Shown: positions 30,501 to 38,605 of the stretch, one piece after another
Layout: each line of letters starts with the position of its first letter
How positions within the stretch are numbered: the stretch's first letter is position 1
Assembly (NCBI GenBank): GCA_964396715.1
Contig: CAYNFQ010000002.1
Coordinates: 1-64,000, forward strand
DNA: 64,000 nucleotides
From: CAYNFQ01 sp964396715
GTDB lineage: Bacteria; Patescibacteriota; Microgenomatia; Daviesbacterales; UBA10151
Reading direction: 5' to 3'
Notes under the pieces: model-generated
Database searches by the model: none
Told to the model about the DNA's origin: nothing
What the model saw: the letters and a program-made list of their open reading frames with translations, nothing else
Program-made: the position numbers and the translations under genes

Positions 30501-31681
30501 ATCCAACAGCCATGAGAGAAGCCAAAAAAGGCAGACAGCCTTTCATAAAGAATATTCTGGAAAGGTTAGACCGTTCCGGCAGGGGTCAATTTACGGCCCT
30601 GGATAGGGCAAAGATAGATGGGAAGCCTTTAGATGGGAAGCCTTTAGATGGGAAGCCTTTAGATAAAGTACCGGACGAAAGATTAAAAGAGATTTTTGAA
30701 GATGCAATCACGGATTCTTTTGTATTCCATATTACTGCCAGGCAATTAGCTCTCTGGGAGGCAACCTTGGAATCTTCTGTGGATGCTCAAGATAATATTG
30801 TTTACACAGATAAATTTTCCACTGGCCGGATTTACTATGGTAGTCAGGATATCCCCTGGGGAGTTAAGAGACTGCAATATCTGCCGGAATACTGGATGAC
30901 TAATAAAAGGGAAAGAATAGGCAGGGCATGGAAACTTTTGCCATTTGTCCCTCTTTTGAAATCCGGTCTTGCCCAGGAATGTGACGCAGAAAATCTGCCG
31001 GATCTGATTCTTAATGTTAATAAAGAACATATTGATGAGCCGGGACTTAAACAAATAGCAGCAGGTTATAAAGATGCGCAGGGTTGGAGACAGCGGGGGG
31101 AGACATCAGTGGATGAACAAAGAGGGGAAACAAATTGGGCCTGGTGGGATAAGCTGACAGTAGATGCAGCTCAGATTCTTAAAACTTTACCACAATTAGA
31201 CTTTCCTCCACAATCTAAAAATGATGCTACAAAATTAGGCATATTTGATTATATTATTGATGTACCTAACCCAGAAGAATTTATGAAGAATCATCCAATC
31301 CCGTTTGCTTCTAGAAAGGTGCTTGTTGATACAGCTAGGGAAATACTTAAAAGAGAAGCACCATTAAATGTTTTCCTGGAGGCTCAACTGGGTTATAACC
31401 GGAGCGCAGGAGGTTCCGGAATAGGCCTTGAAATGGGTGAGAGATGGCATTACAGGATATTAAACTGGTGGTTATCAGAAGTACCAGGTGATATAGATAA
31501 TAAAAGAGGCACGGAAGGAGGATTAGAAGTTAACAGTGATGCTGCAATATTCCTAAAGTTTATTACTATCAAAAATAGCTGGTCAGCAGGTGTATCTATT
31601 TTAGACGAGGCATGGAGGCAGGCGCGGGGTACTCGTGATGCCGGTGCTTCTGATAAATTGCCGCAGGAAATTATTACTTAA
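27506..31681 (+). CDS. Giant unknown cytoplasmic protein (1391 residues)
   Basis: I do not recognise this protein. It is highly charged and largely helical, with long K/E-rich coiled-coil-like stretches about residues 240-330 and a Gln/Arg-rich section near 500-540. There is no signal peptide or membrane segment. A 15-nt tandem repeat (30616-30663) encodes DGKPL three times near residue 1037. The gene lies between the two halves of the type IV secretion-like locus and ends 8 nt inside the opposing VirB6-like gene. It could be a secreted substrate or a structural component; that is only a suggestion from position. Confidence 0.75.
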   Translation: MAERLSMAEATSGPGPEATPPVGEGQAVPQSSGELSPQRPWHISKEFDPKRTDYTSREEGNWNIFVDPKTNKEVARAIKMSGGADKEDGEYYDGSQEKPKEWWPFTEDEWKNLDIKDRIVEAAVLAMRHYYDMDNVDRAAKEKEFSMAYQDFSEYALGKKLYDGKDTRVIALELELVSFDKTEIEKYKADPEKQGQIEEALNNLDALEHEQAGIQNAWKDYGITDQNKNDDQLRPPHVAQDEWKKYLEGKDEIKTRLEAAKQALVALTSQEFFNKREKIKIEVGDKVKELKEEMEKKEKEAKKEGVRVDAEQWEIDAYKLEKELERSLLQGTEVSSDPDKSDADVPVEEILRFIKEEGEKPVAEQYTTGLERAKKVLEWNFHEARKLGILEDLEERFEERYKELATAVFSKSRTDQGDTEIETRRGPRNLTIAEIKETLAREADERNPNSLSNTAESDTFWKYLVRDGLVPGDRVNHFKGIRKAFVDGTYDQIYDSLSNLYNRYRADELRGKLQQQLDRDVITQQQYDRRINEINNPRNIQRISGEWDVRKYERDIMAGLDNEERAEAGRLFYIDRYYLTLTGTTEAQIEQGVNNYLTSILEGAHVYDVQTIMQKMQYLSQAIMSKKDVLMQSGMSATDAQAALTRINILAENRGEFYVMNFSAQNLLMDEYFIPLYDKWGGVKGIEKLKESLDMNDGLIAPCMLLFLDKKNRLLFQPAGFKGQGMKNIWAQRTLRDKIKGQIAEELVNFQAKKANSTELMEQATWQDFLRMKFEKRWDKKDEQDNKIFFKPKEETDAAKKAYQAEYMRVKTAAKPEDLESLKRLREEYTKQKNRYDRLLDRAKSAVETTWQVFNIFGESARLGAPSIIMRNGDHISIEDATYFYKFVLLDAMKKSGDTPAMMRWRAYQWVKNHRQSEKNPVIKDGVTTYELVAGLEDTGITKGEYDEFLKAVKELRLNGYKAAFREYSFEEIISRNDVRPVRNNFISNYKSSREIFANPTAMREAKKGRQPFIKNILERLDRSGRGQFTALDRAKIDGKPLDGKPLDGKPLDKVPDERLKEIFEDAITDSFVFHITARQLALWEATLESSVDAQDNIVYTDKFSTGRIYYGSQDIPWGVKRLQYLPEYWMTNKRERIGRAWKLLPFVPLLKSGLAQECDAENLPDLILNVNKEHIDEPGLKQIAAGYKDAQGWRQRGETSVDEQRGETNWAWWDKLTVDAAQILKTLPQLDFPPQSKNDATKLGIFDYIIDVPNPEEFMKNHPIPFASRKVLVDTAREILKREAPLNVFLEAQLGYNRSAGGSGIGLEMGERWHYRILNWWLSEVPGDIDNKRGTEGGLEVNSDAAIFLKFITIKNSWSAGVSILDEAWRQARGTRDAGASDKLPQEIIT

Positions 31682-33485
31682 TTAATCCTGGTCTTCTTGG
31701 CCACGAAAAACCACCTTTCCATCCAACGAAATTGCCCGCTTTATCAAGTACTTGAGTATGTTGAGGGTTCCAAATAGGTCCTGATGTTTCTCCAAAAAGC
31801 GCTTTATTCCATCCGCCTAATTGTCCGCCTACGGCGCCTCGTCCTTGAGCAAAATATCCCTGACCGCTTCTGATACCTCCGGAAATTTCCTGACCAAGCA
31901 ACTGTCCTGCCTGGCCCATTTTCCCAATAGCGCTAACAACGATATCCGGAATTTTAGGTAATGCCACCAATGCCCCGAAAGCCAAAAGAATTTTAATAAA
32001 CTCCAAATCCATGCCACCCAAAAGAGGAAAGGTTGTGTTGCCTACAATTTGTATTGGTTCCGCAGCCAAAGCAACAGGCATAAAATTGTTGCCTGCAGGA
32101 CTTACTGCATCAGTAACAACTTTAAGCGGTCCAAAATCCTTCCCCAAAATAAATGCTATAAAATAAAAGACAGCCAAGACTGCGGGAAAGATTAAAATAT
32201 TACCCAGCATATTTAATACCCAGTTAGTGGCAATTCCTTGTCTGCCGGGCAGGGAAGCAGCCAGAAATTGAAAGGGAGCGCTGATTGTTAGGAAAATAAT
32301 GGTCAGATAAGCGGTGATTAAACGCAGGAGCAGTTTGAGCATAGCGTATATTAGCGCAATCATAGCAATGAAACTTAATATAAATCCTAACCAAAATTGA
32401 GTAGTGGCAGCTACGATACCTCCGGCTACTGCGGTTATTAGCGGACCCAGCCACAGCCCCAAAGGGGGAGGAATAGCCGATGTTAAGGGACTGACAAATT
32501 GAGCGGCGATAAAGCCTGTAAAAAGCCTTAGCCATCCCTGGACCTCTCCGCTTAGTTTATCAAATATAGCTATCACTGCATTTTCTGCTTTTTCTTGGGT
32601 AACTATGCTCACAAATTCACTAAAAATACTTAAAACACTATCGCCTGATATTTGCTGTACCAAGTTTGTTCTTTGCGGGTCATCTAATTTTCCTTGAGCT
32701 GCTGCAAAATAATAGCCGACTGCGTTAGTACCAATAAAAGCAGTATCAGAAATAAATCCTGCCAAAAAGTAGGAAAAAGTAATTAAAATTAAACCAATAA
32801 CTAACCCAGGTAGTGCTGCCTGGGCTGTGATGACTGTCTGTGGGTTAATCCTTTGCCGAAACATCACCATCAGCCCGATTATGACAAAAATTATTATCAT
32901 CACCAGATAAGAAATATTTCTGGAAACCTGCCAGAGGGATAAAATTGGACTTAAGACACTGGCCCCTGATCCACCTACTTGAGCCCGGGCCTCTTTTACA
33001 ACTCCCAGGCCTTCTCCCAAAGATGCCAGGTAATCTGCTGTTCTGATAGGAGGGTTTGCATAAAGTCCTGCTATAAGGCCTGTGGTGGTCCCTAAAAGCC
33101 CTCCTGAAAGATTAGCTGAGGAAAGCACCGGAATGGACTGAATTGCTCCCTGGGCATTCTGGGTCAGCTGATAAGTTAGACAGGGTTGGCCGATTACTGA
33201 TGAACCAATAGAAAGACAGGAAAAGGTATGGAATATGTTATGCACCAGAAGGTCTGTGTATAAAGGGGAGGTGGGGGGGATGGTAGGTGGTAGTGAGTAG
33301 GTTGTAGGTTGTAGGGAAGAAGGAGAAGGAGTAGAAGTTTGGGCAAAAACAGGAGTGGTGAATAATGTCAAAATCAAAATGACAAATAACAAATGAATGA
33401 CAAAGCCAAAATGACAAATAACAAATTTTTTGAAATTTAGATTTGATTTGACATTTGACATTTGAGCTTTGAGTTTTCCAACCAT
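31674..33485 (-). CDS. VirB6/TrbL-like polytopic secretion protein
   Basis: A 603-residue protein with a signal-peptide-like start, an extracellular segment, and six or more membrane helices from about residue 190 (ISYLVMIIIFVIIGLMVMF, then VIGLILITFSYFLAGFI and ALIYAMLKLLLRLITAYLTI). This layout fits the VirB6/TrbL inner-membrane channel component. The Gly-rich cytoplasmic tail follows (GQLLGQEISGGIRSGQGYF). The first 45 or so residues, including the hydrophobic core FVIHLLFVILILTLF, are encoded by a heptad hairpin. Ala-rich VFA-QTS gives a plausible cleavage site. Confidence 0.8.
   Translation of the reverse strand: MVGKLKAQMSNVKSNLNFKKFVICHFGFVIHLLFVILILTLFTTPVFAQTSTPSPSSLQPTTYSLPPTIPPTSPLYTDLLVHNIFHTFSCLSIGSSVIGQPCLTYQLTQNAQGAIQSIPVLSSANLSGGLLGTTTGLIAGLYANPPIRTADYLASLGEGLGVVKEARAQVGGSGASVLSPILSLWQVSRNISYLVMIIIFVIIGLMVMFRQRINPQTVITAQAALPGLVIGLILITFSYFLAGFISDTAFIGTNAVGYYFAAAQGKLDDPQRTNLVQQISGDSVLSIFSEFVSIVTQEKAENAVIAIFDKLSGEVQGWLRLFTGFIAAQFVSPLTSAIPPPLGLWLGPLITAVAGGIVAATTQFWLGFILSFIAMIALIYAMLKLLLRLITAYLTIIFLTISAPFQFLAASLPGRQGIATNWVLNMLGNILIFPAVLAVFYFIAFILGKDFGPLKVVTDAVSPAGNNFMPVALAAEPIQIVGNTTFPLLGGMDLEFIKILLAFGALVALPKIPDIVVSAIGKMGQAGQLLGQEISGGIRSGQGYFAQGRGAVGGQLGGWNKALFGETSGPIWNPQHTQVLDKAGNFVGWKGGFSWPRRPGLIK
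33364..33477. repeat. Heptad hairpin encoding a signal peptide (VirB6-like gene)
   Basis: Units AAATGAC, AAATAAC, AAAGCCA on one side and TTTGACA, TTTGATT complements on the other, with a T-rich loop near 33425. The whole hairpin is translated on the minus strand as residues about 3-41. Confidence 0.8.
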
Positions 33486-33528
33486 ACTTTAACATTAAAA
33501 CAAAGTGGCTATCTTTGCAACTCTCTTG

Positions 33529-33909
33529 TTATACAAATTCCAAATCTTTAATTCCCTGAAAATCTTTTTTATTTAAAGTGGCAAAAGAGGCTTTGTTAAT
33601 GATGGCTGTGGCGGCAATAGCCGCATCTGCAAGATCTAACCTAGAGATACTGTCTCTGGCAATTTCGCCTGCAAGTTTGGCTACTTCATATGTATAGGAT
33701 AGAATCTTAAACAAGGAAATTGTATTTATCAGTTTTTTGTGACGTACTTCATCTTTAATGCTTTTCCCTTCATAAAGTTCTTGGATAGTGATTATAGAAA
33801 TTGTCAGGTTTTTTTGTGGGTACTTATTGGCAAGCTTTCTTAAATGTGTTAGTTTATCATCCGGCTGACGTAAATGATCAATAATAATGCTGGTATCTAC
33901 GATTACCAT
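33529..33909 (-). CDS. vapC: VapC-like PIN-domain toxin
   Basis: A 126-residue PIN ribonuclease. Acidic residues: D5 (VIVDTSIIIDHLR), E45 region (IQELYEG), D93-type (RLDLADAAIAA) and a late Asp (LNKKDFQGI). It likely cleaves tRNA or rRNA sites and is held by the adjacent VapB. The pair interrupts the secretion gene series between the VirB6-like and M23 genes. Confidence 0.88.
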   Translation of the reverse strand: MVIVDTSIIIDHLRQPDDKLTHLRKLANKYPQKNLTISIITIQELYEGKSIKDEVRHKKLINTISLFKILSYTYEVAKLAGEIARDSISRLDLADAAIAATAIINKASFATLNKKDFQGIKDLEFV

Positions 33910-34208
33910 GCCTTTTTTCTTTCTCTGGATGCTTTAAGCTCAATTTTCCTTCTTCTTTTTTCTGTTTCAGGCCAGTCATCTCCTGCCCAGGCTCCTTGTG
34001 TGCTTTTCAGAATTTCAAGGAAAACTTCTCTCTTATTGCTTTTTTCTTCCTCAGTCACCACCTCATTTACCGGGTACATATGTATTCCGCCATTGCTGAC
34101 GATCACATTTAAAAGTTGACCTGCAGAAATATTTAAATCATCCCTGATTTTTTTAGGAATGACAATCTGACCTTTTATGTTTGGGGTGACTATTGTGCCA
34201 ATATTCAT
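33903..34208 (-). CDS. vapB: VapB-like AbrB/SpoVT-type antitoxin
   Basis: A 101-residue protein with an N-terminal swapped-hairpin AbrB domain (TPNIKGQIVIPKKIRDDLNI) and a basic C-terminal half that would cover the toxin. Its 3' end overlaps the vapC start by seven nt. It probably represses its own promoter. Confidence 0.87.
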   Translation of the reverse strand: MNIGTIVTPNIKGQIVIPKKIRDDLNISAGQLLNVIVSNGGIHMYPVNEVVTEEEKSNKREVFLEILKSTQGAWAGDDWPETEKRRRKIELKASRERKKAW

Positions 34209-34346
34209 AAGTCATTATGAATACAAGATTTTCTTATATTCATACTGGTAATATTTTACTACTTTCGTTAGAAAATAGCAAGCTTTGCTTATTACTTTTA
34301 CCACAATTTGTCAACCTATTGCGGCAAAATTTTAATGTTAAAGGTA

Positions 34347-34414
34347 GTTACATCTATTCCGGTAAAGGCTTTTATAAGTTGTAAAATCAGCCAGGCCAGG
34401 GCCATAAAGACCAT
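34347..34414 (-). pseudogene. C-terminal remnant of a VirB2-like pilin gene
   Basis: Reads MVFMALAWLILQLIKAFTGI on the minus strand and is nearly identical to the C-terminal part of the intact gene at 36203-36523. No N-terminal part is present. This points to a partial duplication around the M23 lipoprotein gene that now separates the two copies. Confidence 0.8.
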
Positions 34415-34420
34415 AGGCGG

Positions 34421-36193
34421 TTAGCGGCGGAATGGGTTGGGGGCGTTTCGACTTTGCTCAGATCCTATAAACTCACAGCCCTGTATGGGAAAAGGTTTTG
34501 TAGTTTTGAGTGCACCATCTGTAAGCGTCACTACCGCTTCGGTAAAGTCTAGTACCTCTCCTTCTACGAGATTGTAGCCCCCACGGCCTACTCCGATATC
34601 CCCCCTACCCTGTGATCCTAGAGACTGAATGAAAACCCATGTGGCTAGTGGAGGGAAAATGCTCTCTCGTGGCTCTCTCGTACGTCCTACGATACCTTTT
34701 CCTGGAACGAGTTCGCCGGTGTATGACCATGATATTCTTGATGATCTTTCGTCTCCACGATCGACTCTTTTGTATATTCCATTAAACTCTGCAGTGAACC
34801 TTAGGTAGTCGCCTCCCGTATATTGCGTTGATACCTCACATATCATTATGCCTTTCTCGAACGACGCTTTGCCAGTGGTAGCAATCATGATAGTTTTCCA
34901 CCAGATTTCTGGATTTTTAATACTCTGTCCGTCGACTGTGTATATCTCAACACCGGTTTTTTGGACAAAGTCGATATTTACTTCCCCTGTTTGATACCGG
35001 CCTCGGAAAATGGTATCTGGTGGGAATCGCCGTAGGTTTTCAGCTGATGAGCGGGTGCACCATTCTGTATTGTCCGCTGTCGGGTCGCAGTACTTACTAA
35101 GGCCAATCTTGACTACTGTATCTTCAAAAGGTGAAACTGTAAATTCCTCAGGACGATATTGGAAGGTAGGTTGAGGTTTTAGGCGCACTGCTACCTTGTG
35201 GGGTTGTGGAGTGTTATTTTCTAATGTAATAGGCCACCAATATTCTGCCTGATCCTCTCCCCGTATACCTACCTGTTTAATAGCTACTGCAAGTTTGGCT
35301 TCTACCCCCAAAACAGCCCCCTTATCCAAATCATTCCTTATTCCCCCACAAGCCTTTATAGAATCTTCATTAGGCCCGCATCTTCTTTTATCAGCAGTTC
35401 TGACTAAATTATCAGGGCCGATTAATGTACCATCTTTATTTGTTGGGCTGGCTTTGATCTGTCCCTGGGGAAACTTTATTCCATCAGCAGGCAGAAATTT
35501 CCCATCCTTTTTGGCATACCAATGAAGATGAATACCAGAGGTATCTCCTCCAGATGGTTTTTCACAAGAAGGATTGCCCAACCTTTCCCCCTGTTTCACT
35601 TCTTGACCAACGTTTACTAACATGTTGGCAAGATGCATATAACCGGTTCTTAAGCCTTGGCCGTGATCTATCTCCACAAGGCTGTGATTTTTATCAGTGG
35701 GATCTTTTTCATTTCCCACAACAGCTATCTTTCCAGAGGCTGATGCTTCCACAAACCTATTTTCCACAGGTTTACCACCAGGACAAGCCACCACCTCTGG
35801 TTGAGCAAAATCCAAAGCAGCGCGTACCCCGTTGGTTGAACCATCCGAGTGAGGACCAGCACTTAAATACCACAAGCCACTGAAAGGATAATCAAAACTG
35901 ATTTCGCTTCTTGATTCAGCTGACTGGGCAGATACATTTGGCTGTGAGGGGGGCTTGGCTTCAGGGCCACAGGCAGCAGCTAGCAGACTCAAAGATGTTA
36001 CACCTACAGCGTAAAGTGTTTTGACAGGTCTTGGTAAGATTTTTAACCAAGCTCTATGTCCTGGTTTAGGATCAGCAAGAGGGAGATCAACAATTCTTGC
36101 AACAGAGGCTATTCTTGCTTGTTCAAGTAACATTTTTCTTGCTTGACTACCTTGTTCAAGTCTTTGGAAGATATTAGGCCCAAATTCTTTCAT
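34421..36193 (-). CDS. M23 peptidase lipoprotein
   Basis: A 590-residue protein. After a cytoplasmic lead of about 55 residues comes a hydrophobic segment ending in LLAAAC, a lipobox-like site (Cys near residue 75). The M23 peptidase follows (SAGPHSDGSTNGVRAALDFA with His and Asp ligands, then GIHLHW). A long C-terminal part of unknown beta-rich type contains IMICEVSTQYTGGDYLRF. It probably trims peptidoglycan near the secretion apparatus. The gene appears inserted between a pilin gene and its truncated copy. Confidence 0.8.
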   Translation of the reverse strand: MKEFGPNIFQRLEQGSQARKMLLEQARIASVARIVDLPLADPKPGHRAWLKILPRPVKTLYAVGVTSLSLLAAACGPEAKPPSQPNVSAQSAESRSEISFDYPFSGLWYLSAGPHSDGSTNGVRAALDFAQPEVVACPGGKPVENRFVEASASGKIAVVGNEKDPTDKNHSLVEIDHGQGLRTGYMHLANMLVNVGQEVKQGERLGNPSCEKPSGGDTSGIHLHWYAKKDGKFLPADGIKFPQGQIKASPTNKDGTLIGPDNLVRTADKRRCGPNEDSIKACGGIRNDLDKGAVLGVEAKLAVAIKQVGIRGEDQAEYWWPITLENNTPQPHKVAVRLKPQPTFQYRPEEFTVSPFEDTVVKIGLSKYCDPTADNTEWCTRSSAENLRRFPPDTIFRGRYQTGEVNIDFVQKTGVEIYTVDGQSIKNPEIWWKTIMIATTGKASFEKGIMICEVSTQYTGGDYLRFTAEFNGIYKRVDRGDERSSRISWSYTGELVPGKGIVGRTREPRESIFPPLATWVFIQSLGSQGRGDIGVGRGGYNLVEGEVLDFTEAVVTLTDGALKTTKPFPIQGCEFIGSEQSRNAPNPFRR

Positions 36194-36202
36194 AGTTAAT
36201 CT

Positions 36203-36523
36203 TTAAGGTTGGCATATATTTTTTCCATTAGGAAGGACACACAAAGTTTTTATATCAAAAAAAGTTACATCTATTCCGGTAAAGGCTTTTATAAGTTGCA
36301 GTATCAGCCAGGCCAGGGCCATAAAAACCATTCCCAGAAGGGCCCAGGTGACTGTCTGGTGGGCTGCTGATACTGCCTTGGGTTCCCCTCCGGACATTAA
36401 ATACTTAAAACCCGCCCAAATAAGCATAACCAAAAGGACAATAAATCCTAAGCCAACTATTACAGAAACCACGCTACTAAACACTTGTTCGATTTGTTCT
36501 AAGCCGGCTGGAGGTGGACCCAT
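36203..36523 (-). CDS. VirB2-like pilin subunit A
   Basis: A 106-residue protein with two membrane segments (VVSVIVGLGFIVLLVMLIWAG and ALLGMVFMALAWLILQLIKAF) joined by a short basic-charged loop (FKYLMSGGEPKAVSAAHQTV). This is the VirB2/TrbC fold found in Patescibacterial secretion loci; the FKYLxSGG(x)K loop is shared with the paralogues downstream. It would assemble in the membrane and form the pilus. First of six such proteins in 4 kb. Confidence 0.8.
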   Translation of the reverse strand: MGPPPAGLEQIEQVFSSVVSVIVGLGFIVLLVMLIWAGFKYLMSGGEPKAVSAAHQTVTWALLGMVFMALAWLILQLIKAFTGIDVTFFDIKTLCVLPNGKNICQP

Positions 36524-36565
36524 ACTTTTAACTTAGCATGAAGAAGGACTAAAGATCAAATAGTG

Positions 36566-36979
36566 CTAGGGGGTCGGGGTCTTGAATTCCGCTGGGGTCG
36601 GGATAGGTAACGTGGTGAGGTCGGTAAATCCTAAAATTTGTGCTCCCACTCTCGCCAAAGCAAAGGCCACAGCCAAAACAGCCAGGCCGATTAAGGCGTT
36701 AATAATCCTGTTTCGCGCCTTTCCAACAGCTTCCTTATCCCCGCCTGAGACAATCCACTCAAACGCCCCCCAAATCAGCATCACCAAAACTACCAGCAGG
36801 GCAACAGCAAAAGAAATAGAAACAATGTTGGTCACAAAGTCGCCAATCTGTTTATAGCCTTGGGGAGGAGGACTGATGGTGATGTCTGCTGCTGCCAGAG
36901 CTTGAACAGGCTGAAGTAAAGAGGCAATTGATGCACCGATAAAGGTAATTTTTTTCATTACTGACTTAACTATATCCAA
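36566..36979 (-). CDS. VirB2-like pilin subunit B
   Basis: A 137-residue protein with a signal-like N terminus (ITFIGASIASLLQPVQALAA) and two membrane segments around FEWIVSGGDKEAVGKARNRI, the same loop as in its neighbours. The C-terminal TPTPAEFKTPTP is Pro/Thr rich. Same strand and spacing as the other pilin-like genes, so probably co-transcribed. Confidence 0.8.
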   Translation of the reverse strand: MDIVKSVMKKITFIGASIASLLQPVQALAAADITISPPPQGYKQIGDFVTNIVSISFAVALLVVLVMLIWGAFEWIVSGGDKEAVGKARNRIINALIGLAVLAVAFALARVGAQILGFTDLTTLPIPTPAEFKTPTP

Positions 36980-37012
36980 ATAATAACTGATTTGTCAAGA
37001 GGGGCAAAAATG

Positions 37013-37348
37013 TTACTGCTGCTGGTCGACAAAAAATGTGAATCCAGTAAATTGTCCCAAAACTTGGATTACCGCAAAAGCCACGGCAAAAAGCAGTATG
37101 CCGATGATGGCATTAATTATTTTTCTTTTGGCAGACTCCAGCTTTTCCTTATCCCCCTCAGATGTCAGCCAGTCCCATGCCCCCCAAAGCAGCATCAAGA
37201 TTAAAACCACAGCTGCCAGAGAATAAATTAAGGCAATCAGGTTGTTTAAAAATTTAGAAATCCCCTCAGCCCCAAAACCAAATCTTTGAATTTCGGGAGG
37301 AGGACTAATAGTGCCAAAAGTATCTTTTATATCAGCAATAAGTTTCAT
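37013..37348 (-). CDS. VirB2-like pilin subunit C
   Basis: A 111-residue protein with two membrane segments flanking WDWLTSEGDKEKLESAKRKI. No cleavable signal is obvious. The start overlaps the stop of the upstream paralogue by four nt (ATGA). It belongs to the pilin series. Confidence 0.8.
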   Translation of the reverse strand: MKLIADIKDTFGTISPPPEIQRFGFGAEGISKFLNNLIALIYSLAAVVLILMLLWGAWDWLTSEGDKEKLESAKRKIINAIIGILLFAVAFAVIQVLGQFTGFTFFVDQQQ

Positions 37349-37779
37349 CCGATTATTTTTAAATCACTAATATTAAGTAGTCTTGCCAATAAAAACTGTA
37401 ATATTAAAAATGCAAACATCAGTATTATAAACCCTACTATAGCATGGGTGATCATCTGTCTTGCCGAATCCATATCTTCTTTATTCCCTCCGGCCTTTAA
37501 AAACCTGAATGCTCCCAGCAGGAAATAAAGTATTACCAAAAATGCGGCTACTTGAAATAAAGGCTTGACTAGCCTGGAGGTTCCACAACCTAAAGAGGTT
37601 ATATCTCCAAAACCAAATTTAGAACCAATATCAACCCCCTTTGCAGTTGTAGAGGCTGTATTTACCTCACTCTTGCATGGATCTTGTTCTTGGTCCGCGG
37701 CAAAGACAGGAGTAACAAGCAGTAGATAACTTGTAAGCAAAACTGTAAACTGTAAACTGTAAACTGTAACCTTTCTCAA
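37345..37779 (-). CDS. VirB2-like pilin subunit D with repeat-encoded signal peptide
   Basis: About 144 residues from the TTG at 37779, which overlaps the stop of the upstream gene (TTGA) and follows a GGAGG. The signal peptide MRKVTVYSLQFTVLLTSYLL ends VTPVFAADQ. A Cys-containing loop (GDITSLGCGTSR) precedes two membrane segments around FRFLKAGGNKEDMDSARQMI. The signal peptide is encoded by heptads of the AAACTGT and GTAACAA types. Confidence 0.75.
   Translation of the reverse strand: MRKVTVYSLQFTVLLTSYLLLVTPVFAADQEQDPCKSEVNTASTTAKGVDIGSKFGFGDITSLGCGTSRLVKPLFQVAAFLVILYFLLGAFRFLKAGGNKEDMDSARQMITHAIVGFIILMFAFLILQFLLARLLNISDLKIIG
37706..37770. repeat. Heptad arm encoding a signal peptide (pilin D)
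   Basis: Units GTAACAA, GCAGTAG, ATAACTT, GTAAGCA, then four AAACTGT copies. The 7-nt phase runs through without interruption and is translated on the minus strand as the hydrophobic signal peptide. Confidence 0.8.
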
Positions 37780-38108
37780 AATGGCGAGCCTCCTTTTGGT
37801 GGTAATATTTGAGCAGCAAAGGTGGCAATCAGGTAGGCTGTCAGTATCACCATCAGTCCGATTATGGCCCATTTAATTCTTTCTCTGGCTTTGGCCAGCT
37901 CTTCTTTTTTGCCTGAGGCTAAAATGTACTGGAACGCCCCCCAAAGCAGCCAGTAAAAAGCCATAAAGATGGCAATATAAAAAGCAATATTTAAAAGACC
38001 GGATAAAACATCAGCCAGTTTAGCATTTTCGAATTTAAAATTAAGGGCTTTTAAGCCGGAATCTTTTAGTAAATCGTTTAACATAAGTTTAGTAATGCCA
38101 AAGCTCAA
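37776..38108 (-). CDS. VirB2-like pilin subunit E
   Basis: A 110-residue protein with two membrane segments (IAFYIAIFMAFYWLLWGAF and KWAIIGLMVILTAYLIATF) around FQYILASGKKEELAKARERI. It shares the basic loop with the other pilin-like proteins. It is separated from the 500-residue gene by the four-helix-bundle element 2. Confidence 0.8.
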   Translation of the reverse strand: MSFGITKLMLNDLLKDSGLKALNFKFENAKLADVLSGLLNIAFYIAIFMAFYWLLWGAFQYILASGKKEELAKARERIKWAIIGLMVILTAYLIATFAAQILPPKGGSPF

Positions 38109-38605
38109 AGTCCAAATGTCAAATGAATTTCAAAGCCTAAATGACAAATTTTTTGTCTTTGGCATTTAGATTTGATTTGTCATTTGTAATTTGGATTTTG
38201 ACATTTTACTTTACTTTCTGATAATTGCCGAAAAAATTAAAGTCAATTCCTGAGCTTCTTGCCAATGCTTCCTTGCTTCCGGTGCAAGGTTTGGTACAGC
38301 TTTTGCCACCATCCTGAGCCAATGTTTGGTTTCCTTGGCTTCTTTTTTACAAATGCCTATTTTATGTTTGAAGTCTTTTTTGCTTTCCGCCCCGTCTGCT
38401 TCGCAATAGTTAGCTCCTATACTGGTGCCTGATCGGACTAGTTGGCTGATAACAGGCAGTGTTACGGGATTTTGCGGTATTTTTTTAGCAAACTCCAGAG
38501 TCTTTTCCCCAAACTTGGCAGTCCTTTCCTCAAGATCATATTTCTTTTTAGTATTTGGATTTTGACCTTCATTTGTAATTTGAAATTTGTAATTTGACAT
38601 TGTCA
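38100..38605 (-). mobile_element. Four-helix-bundle element 2 with heptad arms
   Basis: About 505 bp. A full hairpin of AAATGAC-type heptads (38103-38206) lies downstream of the gene and a single arm (about 38556-38602) covers its start. This is the same layout as elements 1 and 3 but with a different heptad. It lies between two secretion genes in an operon without breaking either. Confidence 0.6.
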
